In this document: positions 34,706 through 43,410 of the stretch, in pieces
How positions within the stretch are numbered: the first letter of the stretch is position 1
Layout: each line of letters starts with the position of its first letter
DNA from: DASUGC01 sp035606665
Lineage (GTDB): Bacteria; Acidobacteriota; Vicinamibacteria; Vicinamibacterales; SCN-69-37
Assembly (NCBI GenBank): GCA_035606665.1
Contig: DATNEY010000053.1
Span: 1 to 64,000 of the forward strand
Direction of reading: 5' to 3'
DNA length: 64,000 nucleotides
The notes under the pieces: model-generated
The model's input: the letters and a program-made list of their open reading frames with translations, nothing else
Database searches by the model: none
What the model was told of the DNA's origin: nothing
Made by a program: the position numbers and the translations under genes

Positions 34706-37700
34706 CGCTCGTACAGCTTCTTTCGGAGCAGGTGCGGAGGACTCCTGACGCGGTCGCGGTCATCGACGGCGTGGAGCGGCTGTCATACGCCGAGCTCGAC
34801 CTGCGCGCGGAGCGACTCGCTGGTCACCTTCATGCCGCCGGTGAGGTCGGCCCGGGCGTACCGGTGGCCGTCTGTCTGCCGCGATCGGCAGACCTCATCG
34901 TCGCGGTGCTGGCCGTGCTCAAGACAGGTTCGGCGTACGTCCCGCTCGATCCGCTCTATCCGGCCGAGCGGATTGCCTACATCCTTGAGGAATCCCGCGC
35001 ACGGATCGTGCTGACGGGCCGAGACGGTTCGGAGCCGCCAGGTCACCAGGCTCGATCGGTCCGGGTGGACCTCGCCCGCGATTGGGCTGCGCCGGCCGCT
35101 CCAAGACGGGTGCCGGATCCGCGCGACCTCGCCTACGTGCTGTTCACCTCCGGGTCGACCGGTCGGCCCAAGGGGGTCGCTATCGAGCATCGGGCGGCGT
35201 CGGCATTCGTGCGCTGGGCGACATCGCATTTCTCGGCGGCCGAGCTGTCGCGGGTCGCGTTCGTGACGTCGATTTGTTTCGATCTGTCCGTTTTCGAGAT
35301 CTGGGCGCCGTTGACGTGCGGCGGCGCCGTCGTCGTCGCCCAGCACGCGCTGGATCTCGCTGCATTGCCGGCCGCTGCCGAATTGACCCTTATCAATACG
35401 GTGCCATCGGCCCTGGGCGAGATCCTCGACAGCTCGTCCCCGGTGTTGACGGCCACCGTCAACGTCGCCGGCGAGGCCGTCCCGGAGTCGCTCGTCAAAC
35501 GCGCCTTCGAGCAGCCGGTCCTCGAGCGCCTCAACAATTTGTACGGCCCCACCGAATCCACGACGTACTCCACGGTCGCTTGCCTCCACCCCTCGCGATC
35601 CGTTCGGATCGGACGGCCGATCGAGGGAACGCACGCGTATGTTCTCGACGATCGTCTCGGCGCCGTTCCCGAAGGAGAGTCCGGAGAGCTGTATCTGGCG
35701 GGTGCCGGACTCGCGCGTGGATACTTCAACAGGCCCGCGCTCACGAGCGAACGGTTCGTCGCGGATCCGTTCGGCCCACCGGGGACGCGGATGTACCGCA
35801 CGGGCGACCGAGTCCGGCTCGAGTGCGGCGAGCTCGTCTTCCTCGGCCGTCTCGACCAGCAGGTGAAGCTTCGCGGCTTTCGCATCGAGCTCGGTGAGGT
35901 GGAGCACGCGTTACGCGATCAGCCCGAAGTCGCGGACGCAGCGGCGGTGGTGTTTGGAGAAGGCGCCGCCGCGAGAATCGTCGCGTACGTGTTGGCGCCA
36001 CCCGATGTCGATCCGCGCCAGTTGAGATCCGCCCTGTCCGCGCGGCTACCAGCGTACATGGTCCCGTCTTCTGTCGTCCGTCTGGCGGCGTGGCCGCGGA
36101 CACCCAATGGCAAGCTCGATCGCGCCAAACTGCCTGCGCCGGCGCACGAAGGCGTCATCGAGAGTGACTCGGAAAGCCCGCACGTCGATTTGCTCTGCGC
36201 GATCGTGCGGGAGGTTCTGTCGGTGCCGGCGGTGTCGCCCGACGACGACTTTTTCGAGATCGGCGGTCATTCCCTCGCCGCCATGCGGCTGGTGTCGCGC
36301 GCGCAACGCGTCTTCGGCGTAGCGCTGCCGGTGGTGGAGGTCTTTCAGTATCCGAAAATGCGCGATCTGGCGGAATGGCTGGCCGCGCGGCTGGCCGTGC
36401 CTGTGCGGCCGTTCGCGCCCGTCGAGCCGGCGCGGCGTCCGGCGGCGATTCCTCTGTCGTACGAGCAGGAACGGTTGTGGTTCTTGCACCAACTGTATGG
36501 GGACAGCCGCCACTATCACATGGGGTTGAGCATCCGGCTCGACGGCGTGCTGGATCTTGCCGCGCTGCAGCGGGCGCTCGACAAGGTGATCGAGCGGCAC
36601 GAAATCCTCAGGACGCGTGTCGCCAGGCGCGGGACCGATCTCGTACAGGAGATCGAGCCACGCCTATCTGTCCCGATCGCAGCAGTCGACCTGACGGACA
36701 AGCCGGAACGCGAAGCCCTTGACGCACTAAAAAAAGCGCGCGCGGCTGACGAGCGTCCATTTGACCTGGAGAACGACGCGCTTCTTCGAATGCGGGTCGT
36801 CACGACGCGTCCCGCGCAACACCACGTGATCCGGACGGCGCATCACCTTGTCTCGGATGGATGGTCCGAGAGGATTTTCCGCCGGGAACTCCTTGGTTTC
36901 TATGATGCGTACCGGGGCGGGCGGGACTTCCAGCCGGACCCGCTACCCGCGCAATACGCCGACTACGCCCTGTGGCAGCGTGAGCACCTCGGCGATTTGT
37001 CGGAGGGGCTGGCCTATTGGCGCCGGCAGTTGGAAGGCATGCCTTTCACGCTGAGCTTGCCCACGGCGCGGCCGAGGCCGCCAATCGCGACGCATGCGGG
37101 AGACATCTGCACCGCGGAGCTCACGACGGAGCAGTCGGATGTCGTGCGCGGATTCAGTAAGGAACATCACCTCACGTTCTTCATGACGGCGCTCGGCGCC
37201 GTCGCGATCGTGCTGGCCCGCTACTCAGGCCAGGAGGACATGGCCATTGGGTCGCCTGTGTCCAGCCGGCCCGATTCCTCGTTCGAGCCGCTGATCGGGT
37301 TCTTCGTGAATACGCTGGTGCTGCGCCTGAAGCCGGAAGCCCGGCTGACGATTGCCGAGTTCATGCGGGAACTGAGGCAAACGGCGCTCGGTGCCTATTC
37401 GAACAGGCATGTGCCGTTCGATCGACTCGTCGCTGATCTGGCACCGCCGCGCCGGCTCGATCTCACTCCGCTCTTCCAGGTGATGTTCACGACGGCCGCA
37501 CACCTGGACGTGCCAAGGGACGCTGATCGGCCAGGCGTACCGGCCGCGCCTGCCGGCGGCGGCCGCATGACTCACGCGCGCTTCGACATGGAATTCACGG
37601 CCTGGCAGCACGATGGCCGGATAGGCCTGTCGTGCATCTTCAATCGAGATTTGTTCGATCGAGAGTGGATCGATCAACTGACCCGGGACGCGGTGTCGTG

Positions 37701-39624
37701 TCTCCGCCACATGTGTGCGTCGAACGACCGGTCAATCGACGAAGTCATGGCGGCGCTGACTCCGCCGACCGTACAGGTAACCGCGCCGGCTTCCGGCGCA
37801 CTTGCGCCGCCTGTGGTGGCGACGATCGAAGCGACGGCCCGTCGGCTGCCAACAGACCCGGCGATTCGGTTCGACGGCACGGACCTGACGTACGGCGACC
37901 TCAATCGGCGCGCGGACCAACTCGCCGGTGCACTGTGCGCTCGCGGCATCCGTCCCTCGGAACCGGTCGCAATTCTGCTGCCGCCCGGTCCTGACTGCCT
38001 GGTCACGCTGTTGGGAGTACTGCGAACTGGCGCCATCGCCCTCCCGCTCGATCTGGAACAAGCCGGAGAGAACATCTCGGCCGCACTCGACTCGGGTCAC
38101 GTCAAGCTGGTCCTGACCAGCGAGAGGTTCCGGCCGATGGTCCCTGGCGATCGGGACCTGTGGTGTGTCGCCGGCGCCGAGTTGATCGGATCCGCTGGCC
38201 GGGATCTATCGCGCCTAGCCATGAGACTACCGGCCGAGATCCACGCAGAGGCGACAGCGTGCTTCGTGCCGGCCGGAACCGATTCCACGGAACTGGTCGC
38301 CTACAGCCACCGCGCCCTTTCCGCGATGCTTTGCGCATTGAACGGCGCGGTCTCCTGCGGCCCGTCGGACCGGGTGGTGATGCTGAGTCCGGTATCCGAT
38401 CCAGCCTTCATCTTCGAATTCCTGAGACCGCTGATTGCCGGGGCCACTCTGATCGCGCCTGCGGTCGGCGAGCTGGACTATCCAGAAGCCATAGCCGCGT
38501 TGGTTGAGCGTGAACGACCGACTCAGATTTGGGGAAGCGCCCGGGACCTGTGCGCCACCGCGGCGGCGCTCGCAGGCCGAATCGACGCCGGCATGTTCGT
38601 CGCGGTGGGCGAGGCGCCCACGCCGGACTGTGTCGGCCTTCGCGCTCAACGTCTGATGCCTGGCAGGCGCGTCTTGTCCGCGCCGGCATCGGGCCCGTAC
38701 GGATTCGGACTGTTGTCCGGACCGGCTTCGACCTCGGACACCGTGACCGCCGCTGCTGGCGTCGTTATTCGTGTGCTCGACCGTCAGTTGCGCCCAGTGC
38801 CTGTCGGCGTCGGAGGCACGATCTATATTGCCGGACCATCAATCGCCCAGGGATATGCGCACCTGCCGGCCCGCACGGCCGAATGGCTGGTGTCCGATCC
38901 GTATGCGGGTCCTGGGTCGCGAATGGCACGGACCAGAGACGTTGGCTGTTTTCGCCCTGACGGGGGAATCCGACTCCTTGGCCGACGCACGTCGGAGATC
39001 GGCAGCCCGGACCTCATGAGTTTCCTGCGAATCGAGGATGGGCTTCGATTGCTTCCCGACGTCGCCGATGCCGCGGTTCGACACGATCGCGGGGAAACAG
39101 ATCCCGTCGCGTACGTGACGCTCGGCGGCGGGGCGGCGAAGCCGTTCGATCCTGGCGCGATGCTCGAAGAGTTGCGCGGCCGGCTTCCAAGCCACCTCGT
39201 TCCGAGATCGCTCGTTCGACTGAATAGACTGCCGCTTCGTCCCGACCGCACCCTCGATCGATCAGCGTTGCCCCTGACTGTGGGCGACGACAGTGGCGTG
39301 GAGCACGCGGACGTCGAACGCGTCGTGAGGGAAGCGTGGTCGCGCGTCCTGCAACGTGATTCGATCGACCGTCACGACAACTTCTTCTCGCTCGGAGGCC
39401 ACTCGCTTGCGGCGGCTCGTATCGCCGTCGAGGTCGAGGCCGCGTTCGGCGTGCAGGTTGAAATCCGGGACCTCTTCGATCACCCCACCATCGCCTCCCT
39501 TGGCACGGTGATTGATGATCGGCTCGTCGCCCAGATCGCCGCGATGGACGATGCCGAGGCTGAGCGTCAGGTGTTGGCGCTGTCGTCGCGAGATGACGCC
39601 GGCAAGTCCGGAATCGCCGGGTGA
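34702..39624 (+). CDS. NRPS A(Ala)-T-C-A(degenerate)-T
   Basis: 1640 aa, beginning directly with an A domain. The first A is complete (FTSGSTGRPKGV near 146; NLYGPTESTTY; GRLDQQVKLRGFRIELGEVE; NGKLDR), with code D-L-F-N-N-A-L-T-Y, which matches known alanine domains. T1 Ser near 523 (IGGHSLAAMR). The C domain (about 560-990) has HHLVSDGWS near 713. The second A-like region (about 1010-1500) has lost its working motifs: A3 reads VPAGTDSTELVAYSH (no P-loop Lys), A5 reads SGPYGFGLLSG, A8 is absent, and A10 reads DRTLDRS (no Lys). T2 (LGGHSLAAAR, near 1566) is intact. The second module therefore seems to need loading in trans. There is no releasing domain. The upstream C domain for Ala is on the NRPS ending at 33538. 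Confidence 0.93.
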   Translation: MTLVQLLSEQVRRTPDAVAVIDGVERLSYAELDLRAERLAGHLHAAGEVGPGVPVAVCLPRSADLIVAVLAVLKTGSAYVPLDPLYPAERIAYILEESRARIVLTGRDGSEPPGHQARSVRVDLARDWAAPAAPRRVPDPRDLAYVLFTSGSTGRPKGVAIEHRAASAFVRWATSHFSAAELSRVAFVTSICFDLSVFEIWAPLTCGGAVVVAQHALDLAALPAAAELTLINTVPSALGEILDSSSPVLTATVNVAGEAVPESLVKRAFEQPVLERLNNLYGPTESTTYSTVACLHPSRSVRIGRPIEGTHAYVLDDRLGAVPEGESGELYLAGAGLARGYFNRPALTSERFVADPFGPPGTRMYRTGDRVRLECGELVFLGRLDQQVKLRGFRIELGEVEHALRDQPEVADAAAVVFGEGAAARIVAYVLAPPDVDPRQLRSALSARLPAYMVPSSVVRLAAWPRTPNGKLDRAKLPAPAHEGVIESDSESPHVDLLCAIVREVLSVPAVSPDDDFFEIGGHSLAAMRLVSRAQRVFGVALPVVEVFQYPKMRDLAEWLAARLAVPVRPFAPVEPARRPAAIPLSYEQERLWFLHQLYGDSRHYHMGLSIRLDGVLDLAALQRALDKVIERHEILRTRVARRGTDLVQEIEPRLSVPIAAVDLTDKPEREALDALKKARAADERPFDLENDALLRMRVVTTRPAQHHVIRTAHHLVSDGWSERIFRRELLGFYDAYRGGRDFQPDPLPAQYADYALWQREHLGDLSEGLAYWRRQLEGMPFTLSLPTARPRPPIATHAGDICTAELTTEQSDVVRGFSKEHHLTFFMTALGAVAIVLARYSGQEDMAIGSPVSSRPDSSFEPLIGFFVNTLVLRLKPEARLTIAEFMRELRQTALGAYSNRHVPFDRLVADLAPPRRLDLTPLFQVMFTTAAHLDVPRDADRPGVPAAPAGGGRMTHARFDMEFTAWQHDGRIGLSCIFNRDLFDREWIDQLTRDAVSCLRHMCASNDRSIDEVMAALTPPTVQVTAPASGALAPPVVATIEATARRLPTDPAIRFDGTDLTYGDLNRRADQLAGALCARGIRPSEPVAILLPPGPDCLVTLLGVLRTGAIALPLDLEQAGENISAALDSGHVKLVLTSERFRPMVPGDRDLWCVAGAELIGSAGRDLSRLAMRLPAEIHAEATACFVPAGTDSTELVAYSHRALSAMLCALNGAVSCGPSDRVVMLSPVSDPAFIFEFLRPLIAGATLIAPAVGELDYPEAIAALVERERPTQIWGSARDLCATAAALAGRIDAGMFVAVGEAPTPDCVGLRAQRLMPGRRVLSAPASGPYGFGLLSGPASTSDTVTAAAGVVIRVLDRQLRPVPVGVGGTIYIAGPSIAQGYAHLPARTAEWLVSDPYAGPGSRMARTRDVGCFRPDGGIRLLGRRTSEIGSPDLMSFLRIEDGLRLLPDVADAAVRHDRGETDPVAYVTLGGGAAKPFDPGAMLEELRGRLPSHLVPRSLVRLNRLPLRPDRTLDRSALPLTVGDDSGVEHADVERVVREAWSRVLQRDSIDRHDNFFSLGGHSLAAARIAVEVEAAFGVQVEIRDLFDHPTIASLGTVIDDRLVAQIAAMDDAEAERQVLALSSRDDAGKSGIAG

Positions 39625-39640
39625 CTAGATCCAGTTAGTC
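39623..39640. terminator. Inverted repeats in the convergent gap (possible two-way terminator)
   Basis: GACTA-N8-TAGTC overlaps the NRPS stop, and a second small repeat TCGAC/GTCGA follows (39639-39657). The 47-nt gap separates the NRPS from the convergent GlmS-like gene, so a terminator is expected here, but the stems are short and no U-run is present. Confidence 0.25.
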
Positions 39641-39671
39641 GACAAATAGCCCGTCGAGGCCAGCCGGGGAG

Positions 39672-42600
39672 CTACGAAACCGGCCGGGGTTGAACTTCCT
39701 CGGCGCCGAGCGTGCGCAGGCACCATTCCGCGCCGCGAAAGATGACATCGGCCGGCGAAGACCGGGCGATGACATCTTCGAGGGTGAGGCCGGGATCGTG
39801 TTCGGCAATCCGCTCCGCGAATAGCTCGTGGGCCGAGCCAAGTTCACGCAAGATCGTCACGACCTGCATGACAGGCGCCTCACCGGCCAATACGAGATCG
39901 AGTAACAGCACGCCGATCGTCTGGCCATCGCGCGAGATCGGCAGCGTCGCCAGATCCTGACGCCCAGTCCGGCCACCGCCGAGCTGCAGAGCTTCGGTGC
40001 GCAGCGCCGTTCGCTTCGTGCCTTCGGCAATCCGGGCGGTCGCATACCGGCTTCGTTGTATTTGCGACGCACCGGCCGCGGATTCGGCGTGCAGCAGCCA
40101 CTGGCTGCGATCCGTCGCCGGCCTGGCGGAGTAGCGCACGGCGCCCCGAACATGGCGCACGAGCGGAGAAATCGACTCCAGGGCCTCGCGATCGCGGTCG
40201 CGAAGGTCTGTCGGCGTGAGGTCGAGCTGGAGGAGCGCTTCAATGATGGCGGGTGCGAGCCCGCGCTGGCGGCGGGACACACCCACCGTCACGGTCTTGG
40301 CCTGATGCCGGATCGTGTCGATCGATCGCGTCAGCTCACCGACCATGATCCTCAATGTATCCAGCATCGCTTCGAGCGCCGCACGCTGCCCGGCGGGACC
40401 GGCTTCGGTGACGGCGGCACGGTGGCGCGCGAACGTCATGCAGAGACTGGCGGACAACGACGCGTCGAGTTCGCCCTTCTGGATCGCGTCGCCGACGGCG
40501 TCCAGCGCGAGAACGGCCTGGGTCGAATCGCCACCATCCGCCTCGCACAGCCGCGTGATCTCGGCTCGCGCCGCGCGAATTGGCTCGACAGCGGCGTCCA
40601 TCTCCCGCGCCGCCGCGACGGCGAACAGATGGCCCGCTGCCGTCGCAAGCACGAACGCGAGGCCGCCGCCTATCTCGGGAATCGGGACGACGTCCTCGGC
40701 GACGTCGTTGAAGCGTGATTCTGTCGCAGCGGCGAAGACGATGGGACGGCCGTTGTGCGCCTTGAAAATGGCCACTTCCTTGACCGTGTCCTGGACCACT
40801 TCCTCAGGGATGTCGTTGGCGATGACCAGGGTCATCGGCTCGGTCGACAAATCGATGTGCTTCTTGTCCTCGGTCACGTCGCACGGGATCGCCTTGTAAC
40901 AAAGCTCGCTCGACTTGATCCGGATTTCCTCCGCGGCGATGCGATTCGGGCCGTTTCCGACCACGGCCCAGTTCCGGCTGCGCAGAGCCCAGCGGCGAGT
41001 CAGCTCCGCGATCCGTGCGCGGAGGCGCCCGACCTCGACGAGCTTGGCCGGGAGCCGGTCGAGCTCGGCCGCTTCCGTCGCCAACTGCGCCGGCGTCCGC
41101 GTGCCCAGATGTGATGCCAGGAAGAGACTCAGTACCTTGCCAGCCGCAATCTGCGAGTAGTACGCCTTGGTGGACGCCACCGACATCTCCACGTCACGAC
41201 CGTCGCTCGTGTAGAGATGCGACTGCGACTTCTGGATCAAGGCCGAACTGCGGCGGTTGACGATGGCGTGCACCCAGGCGCCCCGCTGCCGGACGAGGTC
41301 CACGATGCGGTTGGTGTCGGTCGTCGTGCCGCTCTGCGAGACCGCGATAATCAGCGTGTCGTCGAGACGGCCGTCGCCCGCGAAGCCGATGACCTCCGAC
41401 GCCTTGGACCAGTCCACGGCGACCCGCTCCCCGAGCGCCCTGCGCAGCAGGTGAGCGATACCGAAAGCCGCGATCGACGCCGTGCCGTGACCGATCACGA
41501 GAATCCGCCGGATGGGTGGTTGCTCGTCTGCCGCGAGCCGCGCCGCGAGTCCGGTGCCGTTGCCGATCGCGGAGGTGACCATCGTCAATCCGCCCGGCGT
41601 GTAGCGGTACTTGCCCGTAATGGTCTTGCGAACGCTTTCGGGAGCCTCCGCCAGCTCCTTCTCGATGAAGTAGTCGTATTGCCCGCGGAATATGTCGCGC
41701 GAAAAGATGCTGATCGGCTGTTCGGCCGGACGACATTCGTCCCCGTTGGCGCTGCGCCCGGCGAACTCGCGCTCGCGTCCCTCTAGCCGCAAATGGATGG
41801 TGACCCCCGCGCCGCCGCCGGTGTTGAGCGCGCGCGCGCGCCGGCACATCGACGCGAGGCCATAGATCTCGGACGCGACCAGCCACCCGTCGGCCGTCTC
41901 GCCGAAGTACAGTGCCTGGCCGCTGCCCTGCTGCGCGATCGCCAAGTGTTCCGGTGAATCCGCGGACTGGTAGGCAACGGCCAGCGAGCCCTCGCAACCA
42001 CTCAAGACCGCGGCGAGCCGGTCGCCGACCGGAGCATCAGCCGCGACCGCCACCGCGACGGCCAGGGCCTTCGTATCGGTGGTTACCGCGGGATGGCTGG
42101 ACAAGCCGCGGTGTCCCAGAATCTCCTCGATCAACGTGACGTGGTTGTCGACATCGCCATTGGCGACGACCATCACCTTCTCGCCATGACCGATACCATT
42201 GACGGCTCCGCTGATTGGATGGCAGTTGGCCAGGGTGATCGCGCCGGTCGATGCCCATCGGGTGTGGGCGATGATGTTGAGGCATTCGACGTGCGCGGCG
42301 GCACTCCACAGTCGCGCATCCGCCTTCAATTGCGCCCGCAGGATCGCGCCGTTGTCTCCCAGCCGGCCGACGAGATTGGCGACCTTGTGCACCGACCGCA
42401 GTGTGAGTCTGCCGTCCGTCCATTGACTGACGGTGTGGGTCTGGCCGGCGGTTTCGTCCAGCGGCGCGTCCGTCCCGGGGTCCGACCACCCGCGCCCCGC
42501 GCAGACGAGTAGGGAGATCCCGGCCGAATCGCGGCCCCGTACCTCGAGTCGATCGAGCGCGCTCAACACGCGCTCGGCCGACCAGGCGACGAACCGCTGC

Positions 42601-43022
42601 TCGCGCGAGGCCCTTGAGGGGTCCGGTAGGAGCCGCCCGGCCTGCGTGACCATGCCGATGACTTCAGCGTCGAGCTGCCAGGTGTAGTCGCGCAGCCACT
42701 CGTTCAGCCGTTCCAGCGATTCCGAGGGGCCTTCCTCACGCAGGGTTCGCTCGACTGCGGCCTGCGCGGCGCGCAACGCCGCGACCAGGCGGGCAAACAC
42801 CGTCTGCGCCCCGGGCTCCGTGGCGATTGCGTTGAAAACGTCAAACGACATGACGTCGTCGAACCGCGATTCAATCCACGAGACGGATTGTTCGATTCCA
42901 GGAAAGTCACTCGCGCCCGCCGCCTTCTCGAGCGTGTGGGCGACCGATGCATAGGACCCCAGATCGACGGAGCTGCCGACGGGGGATGGACCTGGCGAAA
43001 GAAGACCGACAATGCCGCACAT
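39672..43022 (-). CDS. GlmS-like glutamine amidotransferase/SIS isomerase, over-long
   Basis: 1116 aa, against about 610 for normal GlmS. It begins MCGIVG, so Cys2 is the N-terminal nucleophile. Further amidotransferase motifs: GRDSAGIS, AHTRWASTG, VVANGDVDNH, TDTKA; a block of about 130 residues is inserted between the Cys and GRDSAG. The SIS half has ISQSGTTTDT-like AVSQSGTTTDT near 564, VASTKAYYSQ, and EEIRIKSSELCYKAI, the position of the GlmS isomerase His/Glu/Lys helix. About 330 further residues (from about 790) have no family I can name. The known GlmS reaction makes glucosamine-6-phosphate from fructose-6-phosphate and glutamine; here it may aminate that or a related keto sugar. It is divergent from the 43411 operon, which holds NagB-, SIS- and ROK-type genes. 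Confidence 0.85.
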   Translation of the reverse strand: MCGIVGLLSPGPSPVGSSVDLGSYASVAHTLEKAAGASDFPGIEQSVSWIESRFDDVMSFDVFNAIATEPGAQTVFARLVAALRAAQAAVERTLREEGPSESLERLNEWLRDYTWQLDAEVIGMVTQAGRLLPDPSRASREQRFVAWSAERVLSALDRLEVRGRDSAGISLLVCAGRGWSDPGTDAPLDETAGQTHTVSQWTDGRLTLRSVHKVANLVGRLGDNGAILRAQLKADARLWSAAAHVECLNIIAHTRWASTGAITLANCHPISGAVNGIGHGEKVMVVANGDVDNHVTLIEEILGHRGLSSHPAVTTDTKALAVAVAVAADAPVGDRLAAVLSGCEGSLAVAYQSADSPEHLAIAQQGSGQALYFGETADGWLVASEIYGLASMCRRARALNTGGGAGVTIHLRLEGREREFAGRSANGDECRPAEQPISIFSRDIFRGQYDYFIEKELAEAPESVRKTITGKYRYTPGGLTMVTSAIGNGTGLAARLAADEQPPIRRILVIGHGTASIAAFGIAHLLRRALGERVAVDWSKASEVIGFAGDGRLDDTLIIAVSQSGTTTDTNRIVDLVRQRGAWVHAIVNRRSSALIQKSQSHLYTSDGRDVEMSVASTKAYYSQIAAGKVLSLFLASHLGTRTPAQLATEAAELDRLPAKLVEVGRLRARIAELTRRWALRSRNWAVVGNGPNRIAAEEIRIKSSELCYKAIPCDVTEDKKHIDLSTEPMTLVIANDIPEEVVQDTVKEVAIFKAHNGRPIVFAAATESRFNDVAEDVVPIPEIGGGLAFVLATAAGHLFAVAAAREMDAAVEPIRAARAEITRLCEADGGDSTQAVLALDAVGDAIQKGELDASLSASLCMTFARHRAAVTEAGPAGQRAALEAMLDTLRIMVGELTRSIDTIRHQAKTVTVGVSRRQRGLAPAIIEALLQLDLTPTDLRDRDREALESISPLVRHVRGAVRYSARPATDRSQWLLHAESAAGASQIQRSRYATARIAEGTKRTALRTEALQLGGGRTGRQDLATLPISRDGQTIGVLLLDLVLAGEAPVMQVVTILRELGSAHELFAERIAEHDPGLTLEDVIARSSPADVIFRGAEWCLRTLGAEEVQPRPVS

Positions 43023-43410
43023 TTATTGAAAGTTCCCCACAAAAACAGCCGTTATTTTACAGCTTCCCGCCCAGTCGACGCGAATCTGGGCGGCGCACCG
43101 GGCGGACGCCCGTTCCGATCGGCCTTTGCGGGGATCGATCGGCTTCGTCAACTGACGCGCCAGCCGTCGCGTATCGCCGTCCGTAGCTGACACATACATG
43201 CTTATGTCGGAGAAATAGCTTCGCGTAGTCTACATATCCCTATTGCACAGGTTGACTACGATATGAGCTTTCCTTGACTCATGCCGGTACGTATACTTGT
43301 CGCTGAATTCGGTCAACCTGCTGGAACGGTTCGGGGGCCTTCATCCCCCGTCGATTGCTCATTCGGCTATGCGAGTCCCGAGGGGAACCTGGACGTCGCA
43401 GGAGCGACTT
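43023..43410. other. Divergent regulatory region between GlmS-like gene and radical SAM operon
   Basis: 388 bp without a supported gene. It contains the inverted repeat CGTAGTC...GACTACG (43224-43260, 23-nt spacer), TTGACT at 43252 and 43275, and TATACT at 43293-43298. The TTGACT-TATACT spacing (12 nt) is too short for a standard promoter, so exact start sites cannot be set. The longer reading frame from 43297 has no family similarity before the ATG at 43411. Confidence 0.55.
43224..43260. promoter_or_regulatory. Operator-like inverted repeat CGTAGTC-N23-GACTACG
   Basis: Two perfect 7-base arms in the divergent GlmS/radical SAM promoter region. The same GACTA/TAGTC half-sites occur in the gap before mbtH (33629-33648) and at the convergent gap 39623-39640, which suggests a shared binding site, though the arm spacing differs. 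Confidence 0.3.

Noticed and set aside
43297..43410. Longer start for the radical SAM protein at 43411
   Set aside because: The added 38 residues are not family-like, and AGGAG directly precedes the ATG at 43411.
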